From: Taeniopygia guttata
Taxonomy: Eukaryota; Chordata; Aves; Passeriformes; Estrildidae
NCBI RefSeq assembly: GCF_048771995.1
Contig: NC_133032.1
Span: 19,731,001-19,795,000 of the forward strand
Direction of reading: 5' to 3'
DNA: 64,000 bases
This document shows, one piece after another, positions 11,527 to 21,689 of the stretch (its first letter is position 1; each line of letters opens with the position of its first letter). The notes below the pieces were generated by a model. That model was not told the origin of the DNA. It did not search any database and saw only the letters and a program-made list of their open reading frames with translations. A program made the translations under genes and the position numbers.

Positions 11527-12636
11527 CTGCATGGCGGAGGAGACAGGAAAGAGACGTGTCAGCACCCGGATCAGCGGCCGTGGCCCCGTGCGACCGCCCG
11601 CGGGGAGAAGTTGCCCGTGCTTCGCTCCCCGGTCCCGCCGCCCCCTCCCGAGGGAAGCCCTGGATTCCCCACCGTGCCAGGGCAAACTTTTAATTGTCTC
11701 CGCGTTTCTGCCTTGTAATTAAGTTGACATATGTTCAAATACCATTATGTAACTCGCCGATATTAGCGGGGAATATAAGCAGATTATGCGTGCGGGAGCC
11801 AGCCCGGGCGGCACGACGCAAGTGGACCAAGCCTGGGTTGTTTTGTTTCGTTTTGCTCCAAAATAATCTTTAAACATTTTTACCGACTACAGGAAGGAGG
11901 ACGCACGGACACACAGGGCACCTGCAGGGACGGATAGCTCCTGCGATGCCCGTCCCCGCCGTTCTCCGTGGCTCCCCCTTGTCACCTCCTTGCGTGGGGC
12001 TTGTGCCGCCCGGCGGGCGCCGAGCACCTGCGCCCCGGTCCCGCCTTCGCCCGCAGGACTGTCACCGGGCGCCCGCGGCGGGGCCGCGCGGCCCCTGCCC
12101 GGGGTAACAGGTGCGGGACCGGCCCCGGCTTCCCGTCCCCGTCGTCCCCTCTGTTGCAAACGGGTCCTCTGCTTCCCGTGTGGGGTTGCGAGGGGCCCCC
12201 GGTAGCGTCAGGCACACCGGGAAGAAACAATGCTGTACGGCCGCCGAGGCACAGCCTGCGCTGGGACCGCGGCGATCGCGCTCCGCCGAGGAAAGGGAGC
12301 CGAAAGTTCGGAGGTTCATCGGCGGAAGCACAGTAACATATGCAATATGCGTCTCTACAATGTAATAAAGGGACGTACATATACACATTTATATGTGTAC
12401 ATGGACGCACATACACATTTACATATATATATGTATACACACACGTACGCGTGCGTATATGGATGGATACAGGTGTGCCCGCACACACCAGCGGGAACGA
12501 CCGCAAGTGACAATAAAACCTGGAGCCGTTCTGGCAGAGGCATATCCCGTCCGCCCCGACGTCGCAGGGTCCTCTCCCACCCCGGCAGCCGCCGCGAACC
12601 CTTTTCCCGCGGGGGTAAAACCCGGTTTCCCGTTAC
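11527..12636 (-). other. NEUROD1: NEUROD1 intron 1
   Basis: The intron is bounded by a donor GGAG|GTAACG (junction 12637/12636) and an acceptor TCTCCTCCGCCATGCAG|AGGC (junction 11527/11526). A branch-point-like GTGCTGAC and a pyrimidine tract precede the acceptor. A single intron in the 5' UTR just before the start codon is the known layout of vertebrate NEUROD1. Most of the intron is CpG-rich, apart from an AT-rich patch at 11710-11890 and an alternating purine-pyrimidine tract at 12374-12488. Confidence 0.85.
12374..12488. repeat. Alternating purine-pyrimidine (CA/TA/CG) microsatellite
   Basis: About 115 bp of imperfect alternating purine-pyrimidine sequence within NEUROD1 intron 1 mixes ACACATTTATAT-type units, TATATA and ACGTACGCGTGCG. 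Two related halves start near 12374 and 12404, each with a CACATTTAYAT core, which suggests a local duplication. Such tracts can adopt Z-DNA under negative supercoiling. Confidence 0.75.
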
Positions 12637-12742
12637 CTCCGTTGCTCAGCCTCTCCTGCGCGGTGACGGTCTCATAACCCCGGCACAGCTCTCCGTGCGG
12701 GGGCGCCGCGCGTGTGTGCGTGTGGCGTTTTTTTTCCCGAGG
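12637..12742 (-). other. NEUROD1: NEUROD1 non-coding exon 1
   Basis: The 3' end is set by the donor at 12637/12636. The 5' end (about 12742) is estimated at 25-30 nt past the TATA box. The minus-strand text GAGAGCTGTGCCGGGGTTATGAG resembles the end of the mammalian NEUROD1 exon 1 as I recall it. Spliced to exon 2, this gives a 5' UTR of about 115 nt ending in CTCACCATGA, a good initiation context. Confidence 0.7.
12646..12675 (-). promoter_or_regulatory. NEUROD1: Upstream ORF in the NEUROD1 5' UTR
   Basis: An ATG in exon 1 opens a nine-codon frame, MRPSPRRRG, closed by TGA nine bases before the exon 1 donor. After splicing, the uORF stop lies 18 nt upstream of the NEUROD1 start codon. Such an arrangement usually lowers main-frame initiation or makes it conditional. 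As I recall the human 5' UTR, it also has a nine-codon uORF beginning MR at the equivalent position, so the feature may be conserved. Confidence 0.5.
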
Positions 12743-12766
12743 TTGCCCGGCGCCGGGCTCCCCCCG

Positions 12767-12773
12767 TTATATA
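12767..12773 (-). promoter_or_regulatory. NEUROD1: NEUROD1 TATA box
   Basis: TATATAA on the minus strand within GCTATATAACGGGG is the only strong TATA motif in the CpG-rich promoter. It stands 130 bp upstream of the exon 1 donor, on the correct strand. Confidence 0.7.
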
Positions 12774-13011
12774 GCGGGACGGAGGATGCGCGGCGGGGGG
12801 CCGGCACCGGGACCCGGCCGCCGCGCGGCCGCCGCGCCCCGCGCGCCTGCGCCCCGCCCCGCGCCCCGCCCCGCCCGGTGGCACGCGCCATATGGCCGCC
12901 CACGTCAGGCGCGCGGCGCCCCCCCCACGTGACGCCCCTGATTTGTATGCGGCCGCGCGCCCGCCCGCGGAGCCGCCACGCCCGCGCTGACCCGCGGGCC
13001 GCGCCATCTGT

Positions 13012-13086
13012 CACCGCCACAGCACCGCCACCGCCACAGCCTCAGCACCGCCACGGCTCCGGCACAGCACCGCCACAGCACCGCCG
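13012..13086. repeat. CACCGCCACAG-type short tandem repeat
   Basis: Imperfect units of CACCGCCACAGC/CACCGCCAC repeat for about 75 bp just upstream of the NEUROD1 proximal E-boxes. A run of C (about 13138-13152) follows some 50 bp further. Confidence 0.75.
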
Positions 13087-13091
13087 AGCCG

Positions 13092-13107
13092 CATTGTTCC
13101 CATTGTT
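13092..13107 (-). promoter_or_regulatory. Paired SOX-type sites
   Basis: Two CATTGTT words (13092-13098 and 13101-13107) lie in direct orientation 9 bp apart, about 350 bp upstream of the predicted NEUROD1 start. CATTGTT is the SOX consensus core. SOX2 and SOXC control of the NEUROD1 promoter is known in mammals, but whether these particular sites correspond is inference. Confidence 0.45.
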
Positions 13108-13485
13108 CTGGGCGGCGGCCACAGAGGGTCCCCGCCGCCCCCCCCCCCCCCCACATCTCCTAACGGGCGCCTCCGACCCCCCGAGACTCCCCGTCCCAGT
13201 CCTTGTCGCCCTCTCGCCGCCACAGGCCCCCTCCTCTTTCTCCGGTTTTCGCCGGTGCTGGGGAAAACGGACGTCCCGGGGCTGTTGTGACACACGCACA
13301 CGCACACCTGCCGGCTCGCTTTTCACGGGTTTTCGGTGGGAATACTGCCGGTTAACGGAAAGTTTGGAAGAAAGACGCCGAGTGGGTGGCTTTAGAGTCT
13401 TTAAACGCCTCGGCGGAGTTTGCAAACGCCGCCAAACCTTAGGGATGCGCTTTAAGGAGGGAGATAGCCCCCTCGCATTATAGCT

Positions 13486-13630
13486 GTGCTACCGGCTCGC
13501 ATTATCCGGATATTTATTCAATAAAAATAGAATTATTTTCACCTCTTGAGGCTTTAAATGAGAAACAAATAATTCCACCCTAAGGAGATGAATTTGGAAG
13601 ATAATTTTCCAAGTCGGGTTATTTCTGAAA
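13486..13630. promoter_or_regulatory. Candidate upstream conserved element of NEUROD1
   Basis: An AT-rich stretch set between CpG islands contains ATTATCCGGATA (a partly palindromic core with a GATA/PITX-like GGATA), an AATAAAAATAGAATTATTTT tract, and CACCTC, without simple repeats. The sharp compositional contrast and motif content suggest an enhancer module. Confidence 0.3.
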
Positions 13631-13639
13631 TGTTTCTCT

Positions 13640-14720
13640 CCTGTTGGTGACCTACATAGCTCGGGGCCGGCGGGGCAGCAGGAGGGGACTCCGGGGATGT
13701 TCGCCTTCCCGGCAATAAAATACAGAGGGCAACCAGCTACTTTTTGTTGTGTCAAAGCCGGCCAGTACTCTGTGGGAAGCGAGGACCAGCACGCGGTGTG
13801 TTCCACCAGGTCCGGCGGGTGGGGCTGGAGCGGGCACCCTCGGGTCACCCGCGGCTGCGGCCCTTCCCTGGGGCACAGAGGGGAGAGAAGCGCCGGCGCC
13901 GACCCACCGGTGGGTAGCCCCTGCCCGTGGCGAGCCTGCTCTGGCCATAGAGGCGCCCCCGGGCCAGGGTCCGGCAGCTTGCCCGTACCCCGGGCGGCTG
14001 GGCCGGGCCTCCTGCAGGGCCGGCAGCCCCCGAGAGAGCGCGACCCCATTAACGGGAGCTGCTGGGGCAGCCGCGCTGCTGGAACGGACGCGTTTTGGAG
14101 GCAGTGAGGTTCGAACGAGTTTGGAGAGCGCAGGAGAGAGATGGGTCTGGTCCATCCCTGTCTCGGTTGCTGGAAAATGTCCCTTTGAATGGGTCTGTCT
14201 GGGAATACACCTGGGAATTTGGGGCGCTGGGGAAACGCTCGGCAAAAATATTGGGAGGGCACCGGCACAAAACTGGATCTCGGGGAGCGGTGAGAACTTT
14301 GGGGTGCTCGTGTGCTTCTGAGTGTGATGAACACAGTCAGTCATCTTCCCTGGGAGCAAAATAAAATCAACACGTTGTCGATTGGCAGGTAACTAGAGAG
14401 ACAAATGAAGAAGCAGGCAGTCGGACAGAGGGGCTTAAGCCCGCCGAGCCCGGCTCGTTCCGTCCCAGTCGGTGATTGATTGGCGATGGCACCCTCGTGG
14501 CCGTGGAGGAGCCGGGCCGACAGGTACGAGGCGCTGCTCCGAGCCGCCCGTCGGGGCCAGGGACGAGCGCTGCGCTGCGGGGGCGCCGGGGCTCTCTGCC
14601 GCTCCGCCTTCATCCTTCCCGCTCTTCCCGCTGCTTCGGCGCTGCTTCTACACCCGGTTCTCGCAGGCAGTCGGCTCTGCCTCCCCTACTCGGGCCGTCC
14701 CCTGGCTCAACGGCTCCAGT
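13640..14720. promoter_or_regulatory. CpG-rich upstream domain of NEUROD1
   Basis: A broken CpG-dense stretch continues the NEUROD1 island. Inverted CCAAT boxes (ATTGG) occur at about 14378-14386 and twice near 14473-14486. A possible plus-strand donor, GACAG|GTACGA, spans 14523/14524. Long open frames exist on both strands and in several frames here because GC-rich DNA has few stop codons. None resembles a protein I know. Confidence 0.45.
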
Positions 14721-14839
14721 TTCCCACCTTCCCCGTTCTCCTCTTCCCGCAGCCGCTTGGTTTTATCGCTCCAAGCGTGCCTATTTTTTTCTCCCTGACC
14801 TACAGACTCCTCCTTCTCCATCTGGCTTCTAATTCGGCT

Positions 14840-15050
14840 TCTGTTTGTTTTTCCTCCCGAATCCTTTGATTTTATTTTCTATATATTTTTTATTATTTAT
14901 TTTTTCCCTTTTGTCTTTTCCTTTCCCCTTTCTTTTTCTCTTTCCTTATTTTCTTTTTTTTTTCCCTTTTCCTTACACTTTATTTTTCTTTTTCCTTTCT
15001 GCCCTTCCTCCCTCCCTAGCTTGCTTCCCGCCCCCCTCCCCTCCTCCCGC
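14840..15050. repeat. Polypyrimidine tract
   Basis: About 200 bp of almost pure T and C on the plus strand, grading from T-rich (TTTATT, TTTTCCC) to C-rich (CCCTCCC) as it enters the next CpG island. Such tracts can form triplex DNA, and this one marks a sharp boundary between two CpG islands. Confidence 0.8.
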
Positions 15051-15890
15051 GGCGCGGCACGCGAACCGCACGCGTCCCAACAAAGCTCGGTCCGGCCCGG
15101 CCGCCCCCCGCTCCCGCCCCAGCTGCTGCCCCCGGCCGCGGCGGGAGGCGGTCCCGGGGCCGCCTGGGGCCCGCTGCGGCGGCGGCGAGCGCGGCCCCTC
15201 CGCGGGTCGCCGCTGGGGCCGAGCCCTGTCCCAGCCGGGCGGGCAGGGGGGGTTTGTTGCGGGGGAAGCAGCGCTGTGGAAACGCCTTACAGTTGTCCGG
15301 AGCGCGAAATCCGCTCCCGATGAAATCTCTTGGGTTTGCGGCATTATCTTAATTAAGATAATTGATTCATATTGCACCTGCGAGAGTGCGGGGAAAAGAT
15401 GCCTCCCCAAATAGCTTGGAGCTATTGGAGAGAGGAAGCCGCGCTTATAATTGAGCGAGTGATTTACTGCCCGGGTAGCCCGCGCTGCTCGGGCTCTCTC
15501 CTTTCGCTGCCAGGTTTCCCGTTCTCTCCCTCTCCAGAGAGGCACGCACGCAAAACACGAAGCTTATCCCGAGTAAAAAAAGAGAAGGGAAAACGTCTCT
15601 TCCCGCTGTCCCTGTCCCCCTGTCCCACCCCACCGCATGGCACCGTGGGGCTGGAGCCGCCGCCGCCGTGGGGATCGGGCTCGGGAAGGGCCGGCTGGGT
15701 TTGCCCGCGGTGTTCCCCCGCTCGCCCGTGTCCAAACGCTGCGGCGAGAGGAAGGCATGGGAGGAGAGGGCAGCCCCACCGCCCTGCTCCGCCTGCCGCG
15801 GCTCGGAATCACGGCGGGACAACAGCGCTTTGAAGGGCCGCTCCGGTACCGGTTCGGTGGGGGGTGAGACCGCTTCGTAGCGTCTCTCTA
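15050..15890. promoter_or_regulatory. Distal CpG islands upstream of NEUROD1
   Basis: Two CpG-dense blocks (about 15050-15300 and 15460-15890) flank the AT-rich palindromic element at 15.34 kb. They may be the edge of the broad unmethylated domain usual at neurodevelopmental regulator genes, or promoters of unannotated transcripts. No TATA box or known protein was seen. Confidence 0.4.
15290..15490. promoter_or_regulatory. Candidate enhancer with palindromic GATA/homeodomain core
   Basis: A perfect 20-bp palindrome at 15343-15362 has TTAATTAA at its centre, flanked on both sides by outward-facing GATA sites (TTATCT/AGATAA). A CACCTGC E-box follows at 15375-15381. A second, imperfect inverted repeat at 15405-15431 is built on CCAAATAGCT/AGCTATTGG (inverted CCAAT-type). 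Motif clustering 2.6 kb upstream of NEUROD1, between two CpG islands, argues for a developmental enhancer. Confidence 0.4.
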
Positions 15891-16760
15891 GGACGCAATG
15901 TACATCTGGGCTCCAAAATTGGTACGGCTGATTAAGGTGCTTTTTCTGCTCTTTCCCCCGTAAACCTCAGTGTATTAATTTTATTGAGCCTTTCCCTGCT
16001 AGATAAATGCTGTTGTTATTTTAATTCTATAAATGTAAACTTCTATTTAGTTAATGGAAAATACATCACCACCGAGGTTTAATTATCAGCTTTTTAAATT
16101 ACTCTTTTAGTCAAGTGCACACAATTATGAAATCACAATAGATTTAAAATATAATTCAAATTGATTAAAAAAACAAATCAGAGAAGTACGTACCATTAAA
16201 GCAAATGTCTAAATTGTTTTGGTAGACTGGCTACCTCCTGAGCTACAGTCTAAATAGCATCAGCACTCTTTGCTATCGGTGTCAAACCACCTCTGTTATT
16301 AGGAAAAAGGATTCTTATCAGAAGGGATTTAGATGCTGTTGTAACTGCAAAACCTAATTATTTTTGATCCAGGCATTTACCCCCAGAGAGTCCCACCTTG
16401 TTTAAATAAAGTGTTTTCTTTCCCCTTGAACAAATGAATTTCCATTTGAATTAAATATTGATAATTTGACCTTTTAGTTCCTTTAACTAATCAAAAGAAA
16501 AAAAAATCCAAATGTAGATCCTAGTGCCTTGCCCTAGTGGGTCTTTCCGCTTGAATAGACACTGAGATTAAATGAGTCAAACTTCCTCTTTCACTGCACT
16601 CTCTTTGCACTAATTGCTTATGCAAAAATGCAGATTTGTATTAATTAGTAACTCCACTGATTAGTTTGGTGGTATTTTCACGTAATAAATCATGCTGCAG
16701 ACACGATTTTTGGCACATCCCCAGTAGTGGCTCAGGATGCAATAAGTTTTCCATATTAAA
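15890..16760. promoter_or_regulatory. Candidate conserved non-coding block upstream of NEUROD1
   Basis: About 0.85 kb of AT-rich sequence is almost free of CpG and low-complexity repeats. It is crowded with TAATTA/ATTA homeodomain words (for example TTTAATTATC near 16080 and ATTAATTAGTAA near 16640), TTATGCAAA-type POU/CEBP words near 16618, GATTA sites and ATTTCCATTTGAATT-like stretches. The texture is that of deeply conserved enhancers; alignment was not possible. Confidence 0.35.
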
Positions 16761-19700
16761 TAAAATCTTAGCCTAAATCTACCTTTTCGTTGCAGGTACA
16801 CTGTGTACCACCTGCTGTACACACCTGCTACGGGAAATTACCTTCTGTCCCTGGCAAGCCTCTTTCCTTGATAATGCACTCCTCTTCACAGGGTGTAGAC
16901 TTTAAAATGGGACACATGAATCACAGCATCAAAGAAGGAGAGAAATCTGATGTTATTTTTGACCCTTTCAAATGAATAGTGCTCATTTTTTAAGGGGATG
17001 AAAGAAACATGTATCTATGTGAGATGCATCAATATAGATTTTTTTTTTCTTTTCTTTCCTATGCCTGGCCACATTATCTCCTTTTACAGCGTCATTCACT
17101 GTGTGCCCAAATTATCAAACCCAAGCCCATTTTTATTTTGTACATTTATTTCTCTTTCCTTGAGCTGCAGAGGCTGAACTTGTACAAACATCACACTTGT
17201 TAACTGGAGCTCACATCTCAGTTGCATGCAGAGGCCTCAGCAGCAACAAGACTCCACAGCATCTCTAATGGTATCTACACAGTACCAAACCCATCCCCGC
17301 TTACATGTATCCTGAAACCTCTATAAAAATCTCTCTAGATCACACACAGACTGATGCACAGCCTCCAGCAGCTGAGATTTACATGTAAAAAACCTTTCCC
17401 AATTCTTTCTAAAATCATCCTAGGTATTACTTTTCTCCTGATTCCCTCAGACTGAGTGGTGTATACTTCACACTGTGTCCTCAAGCAAGGCAACACAAGG
17501 CATTGGTATCATATTTACCACAACAAACAATGTCAGTTGGTGCAGTGCTTGTTAAAAAGAATATGAGGCTCCAAAGGAATATGAAAGATGATGACATTGG
17601 TGTCATTTCCTCACAGGTGATATTTTCAAGGGCAGATTGCCCAGTCTTTGTCTCTTTTCTGCTAAAACTCTCCCTCACATAAGCAGGACTGTTGCCACAA
17701 ACACACTTGCAGGATCTGGCCTTTGGCCTCAGTCTAAGCAGTGCAATGGGGTGGAAGAGCATCAAACACAGGTGCCAGCAGATTATCCAAAGCTTTGCTG
17801 AGATTAAAATCTTGTCTCAATATGAGTTATTGCATATTCTCTAAATAGAAATCTCCTTAGTGGTGGCTTTAAAAGGTCTGCTTTTGTTTTCCTTTGAGAG
17901 AAAATAGCAGTTGAACCCCAGGCTGTGCAGATAAAAGCTTATGTGTTTGTTCCCTATAGCCGTCCAATCTGAAAATTTTTGCCAATATTTTGCACTTCCT
18001 AGCAAATCTATTGCTTCAGTTAGTGCTCCTTTATTGAAGAAAGTTAAAGCCAAAATGCTCTTAAAGGGTTATACACAAAAATGGTCCTGATTAATCTCAG
18101 AACATGGTTACTTGTTTAAGCAATATCCTGAGAAGAAAACAAGAAAGGTTAAATCAATGATCCACAGGGATGGAAAAAGAGATTCAAATAATCATTAAAT
18201 CTTATTACGTAATGCGGCTTTGTTTTTACCTCTTGGAGTGAGTTCACACCTGGATCTGTGCTTTAAGCGCTCCACAGTGAGCTGGGCACGATGGAGAATC
18301 ATTTCCCATCACTGTACAGTGTCACTTCCACAGCTGAAACTCTTGCTAAGCACTTTTGGTATGTATGAGGATATTCTTAGTTACACACATCACCATATTT
18401 TAAGAGATGTCCTTCCTCTGCCATTCCTGTTACTGCTCCCTTTTTACACCCATGACTGTCACTGTTAGCTCACAACATTGTGTCAAATGCCTAAGAGTGT
18501 GTTTCACCACATGGGTCTGCTTTTCAGAGATGCTCCTGGGACATCAACCATCCCAGCTATGAGTGTGATTATCCCAAAAGTACACTGATATGGTGTGCTT
18601 CTTCTCTGTTTCTTGAGGAGGTGTCTCAACCTCTAATCCACAAAGGACAGGATAAGCATTAGATAGCACGCCTTTTTTGCCCTCTTCTCACTGCAAAGAT
18701 TCACAGAAAATCTTGTCATCCAAAAAAGCATTTTTGTTCTTATATCACTTCCTGCGGAGTGTGATTTTATTGCCCTCCATTGTCTGGGGGCAATCTTATA
18801 ATTCACCTCATGGAGGTATGTATATATTAAGGCTCTAGGGCTGAAACCAAGCAAAACCTAGACATAAATAAAATTTAATTATGTTCCAAGGACTTTCAAA
18901 AGCAAATGTTCATGAGGTTAAAAAATATGCCCAAACACCAAAATATTTTAAGTTCTTGTGCAAAATTAACTTTCTGTGACCTTTCAGCTGGGAAGATGCA
19001 AGCCTTGTTGAGGTGCTCAGTGTCAGAGAACTGATGGCTGTGACTTTAATTGACTGGGGGAGAGGTGTGGACAAGCTTGAAAAAAGCAGTAGATGGGGAA
19101 TGGTCTCCACACTGCAGCCTGTCAGGCACCCTTTGAAGAAAGGCTGGCTGTAGTGGAGTTCTGGCATGAGCAGGCAGTGATGCAACAGTTAAGGATGTTC
19201 TGGCTGGAGTAAACTTGCAGAGAGACATCCTTAATGCTGAGCATCAGCCCAACGCTCTGGGTGGGACTGTTTCTGAGGCGCTGGGACTGAAGTTGTGTGT
19301 CACAATGCACACTCACTTCTCTTGTGTAACAGGTAGAACCTTTCCTGTTAATTTGTGATGAGTCTTGGCCAGGAAAACATTTCTCTTTGCAAATCATCAT
19401 CTGAGCCCAGAGAAAAGTATGTCCTATAAACCTGTAGCTCTCTCATCTGGCTTATTCCTTCTGTTAGAGTTTTTTTCTCAATGCTGAACCTTTGCTTGGT
19501 TTATGTGGTTTCCCAAGAGAGGAGGAACATGCTTGTAAATCACTGTTTTCTCTACAAGTGAGCTCCGGTTACATGCCACTATGATAATATAAATATTTAC
19601 CCATTTTTTCTCTCTTCACCCTTGCAAGTGGATAAGAGCATCTGGCCCTTTGTTAATAATCTATTGTCAGTTTGCTAGAGCATCTTGTTGTTTATGTTCA

Positions 19701-21689
19701 CTTGAACAAGAGCAAATAAATAACCCTGTTCTCCATTGCTTTGCAGAGTGGGGTCACTGTTGAAAGGGGGTGTTAAACCTCTCCTTCCAACAGAAATGGA
19801 GAATTCTCACCAGGTCACTCTTCAAGTGGCTTGCAGATCTGTAGTCAACAATTGCACATGTGAAGCAGTGGAGAAGAAATCTATGATTTTTGTATTTCTG
19901 TTGTATTTACAGAATCTTTGTTGCTACACAAAAAAAAACCCCTCAAAACCAATGACAAGACAACGAAGAATGAGATCTAGCATTTTTACACCTGACTTTT
20001 TAAAATTGTTGGTGGAAGAAGAAATATGGAGTATAACATTAAGATGTATTTTTCAAAGATCTATTTCAAGCTATCATCTGTAGTTCTTCTGTATCCATGT
20101 CATCTTTAGGTAGACTGATGCTCTGTAAAACTATCAATAAAGACAATGACTACATATTCTTTCCAAAATTAATTTAAAGGTTACAGTTGTCCAGGATGGA
20201 AAAGCAACTGTCAGCAGGTGTTCTTGTTTGGTTTTCTATTAAATTGAGGGGGGGGGGGGAATCAAGGTTCACATAATCTCTACCTCTGATAGATCTGTAT
20301 TTCTAAAATGATTTGTTATTGAAAAGAGTTAGTAATTTCAGTTGGTGTCAGGCATTTACTCTATCTCAAGTAATTTATAGTCCATTTCTTCTACTACAGA
20401 TCCACAAGTAGTAATAAGTTTCTTGGATCACCTTGATTTCAAATTTTCTGTTGAAAGTTTGGGACAGCTCATCCAGTAGGTGCTGTGGACAGACGTGTGA
20501 GAGCTGTGAACGGGAAGGAGTAGTGATGTGATCACAGAAGTGATGAGGAGTCAGCCTGGCCAGCAGTTGGCAGCTCCCACCCTTGGATTAAGGATTGAGG
20601 AAATGAGCCCGGGTGTGACAGTGTAGGTGCACGTAGCCTTGAGGGCTCAGCAAAAGCCATGTGATTTCTGCAGGGCAGGATGTCACGGTGTGCAGTTGGA
20701 GAAATTTAACAGCTTGATGCTGCTCAGGGTGGGAAGGCTCACTCCCTCTGCCTACTATTCCATTTCTCTGTTCCCTTTGCTCCTGTTGGTGTAATCTGCT
20801 CCATCCTCTGATACAGATCTTGAGTCTGTGATGCTCAGTTGAGAAAACCTTTTTGTCACTGAACTGGCTACATTGTCTCATAGAAGACATGACAAACACC
20901 TTCACACATGCAGGATAAGAAGCAGAAGCACACAGCCAGGAGAGAATAAGGACTGGGAGAGAGGGGGAAAAGGAATAGAGGGAGACCCTCACTTTTTCTG
21001 CTGCAATGTGATTCTGCATTGAGCCGCCAGGACTGGTGACACTGCATTGTTTTCTGCTCCTTACTAAACTATCTGGGATGGACTTGCTGAAAACATTACC
21101 AGTATAGATGAATCTTTGCCCTGGCCCAGTATGGGATCACATTACATTTACAGTATTTTGTCCTTTTCCTCATTTTTAGCTTTGTAGGAATGGCAGAAGG
21201 GAAGTCCTGCCTATCCTAGTTTGGATCTCTGAAAATATTATCCCTGAGAGGTTTTCAGTGAAGCTGAAGTCTCCCTGGATGGCTTAAGCCCATGTCATCC
21301 TACCCATTGCATTGTTCATCTGCAACATGTTTCATTCTCAGTCCAAGTTAACTCTGGTGTGTCATCTGTGCTCATCACTCTGAAGAACAGACACACAATC
21401 CTGCTTAGATCTATATTTTCAGTTTGAAGAGATGGCAGCTTTCATTTATCTGGCCAATAGAATTGTTTTAGTCAAAAACAAAACCAGCAAGAAAATATTC
21501 AGCCAAATACTGATTTTGTCTAAGACCAGGTTGGAGGGAATTCTGTAAAAGGATTCACAGCAATATTTGGGAAGAAACAGACAAGAGTCCACATGAGACT
21601 CAGAGAAGGAGGCATTCAGTGTCCATCACTAGTGGCACAGGACTTCATGCATCAACCATCGGAAGCTGGCTTCTAACAACCTTAAGGCT

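Larger units (their letters stand above)
12743..13120 (-). promoter_or_regulatory. NEUROD1: NEUROD1 proximal promoter with E-boxes and GC boxes
   Basis: Upstream of the TATA box lie several CCCCGCCC/GCCCCGC Sp-type boxes (about 12850-12876), E-boxes CATATG (12889-12894), CACGTG (12926-12931) and CATCTG (13005-13010, reading CAGATG on the gene strand), a CRE-like CACGTCA (12901-12907) and an octamer-like ATTTGTATGC (12941-12950). CATATG and CAGATG are E-box types favoured by neurogenin/NeuroD factors, and neurogenin-driven activation of NEUROD1 through promoter E-boxes is established in other vertebrates. Confidence 0.7.

Noticed and set aside
11518-11685. Upstream extension of the NEUROD1 frame to an ATG at 11685 (56 extra residues)
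   Set aside because: The extension crosses the exon 2 splice acceptor at 11527/11526, so it is intron. The conserved family start MTKSYSES at 11517 lies just after the acceptor.
10279-11722. Long plus-strand frames opposite NEUROD1 (up to 479 codons)
   Set aside because: Mirror images of the GC-rich NEUROD1 coding strand; low complexity, no recognisable domain.
12230-13483. 417-codon plus-strand frame over the NEUROD1 promoter and exon 1
   Set aside because: Stop-poor CpG-island sequence with Arg/Pro/Ala bias. It spans microsatellites and the core promoter and has no homology I recognise.
13489-14359. Overlapping 235-281 codon frames on minus and 136-190 codon frames on plus
   Set aside because: Simultaneous open frames on both strands are a GC-content effect. 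No domain, and no gene of this kind is known upstream of NEUROD1.
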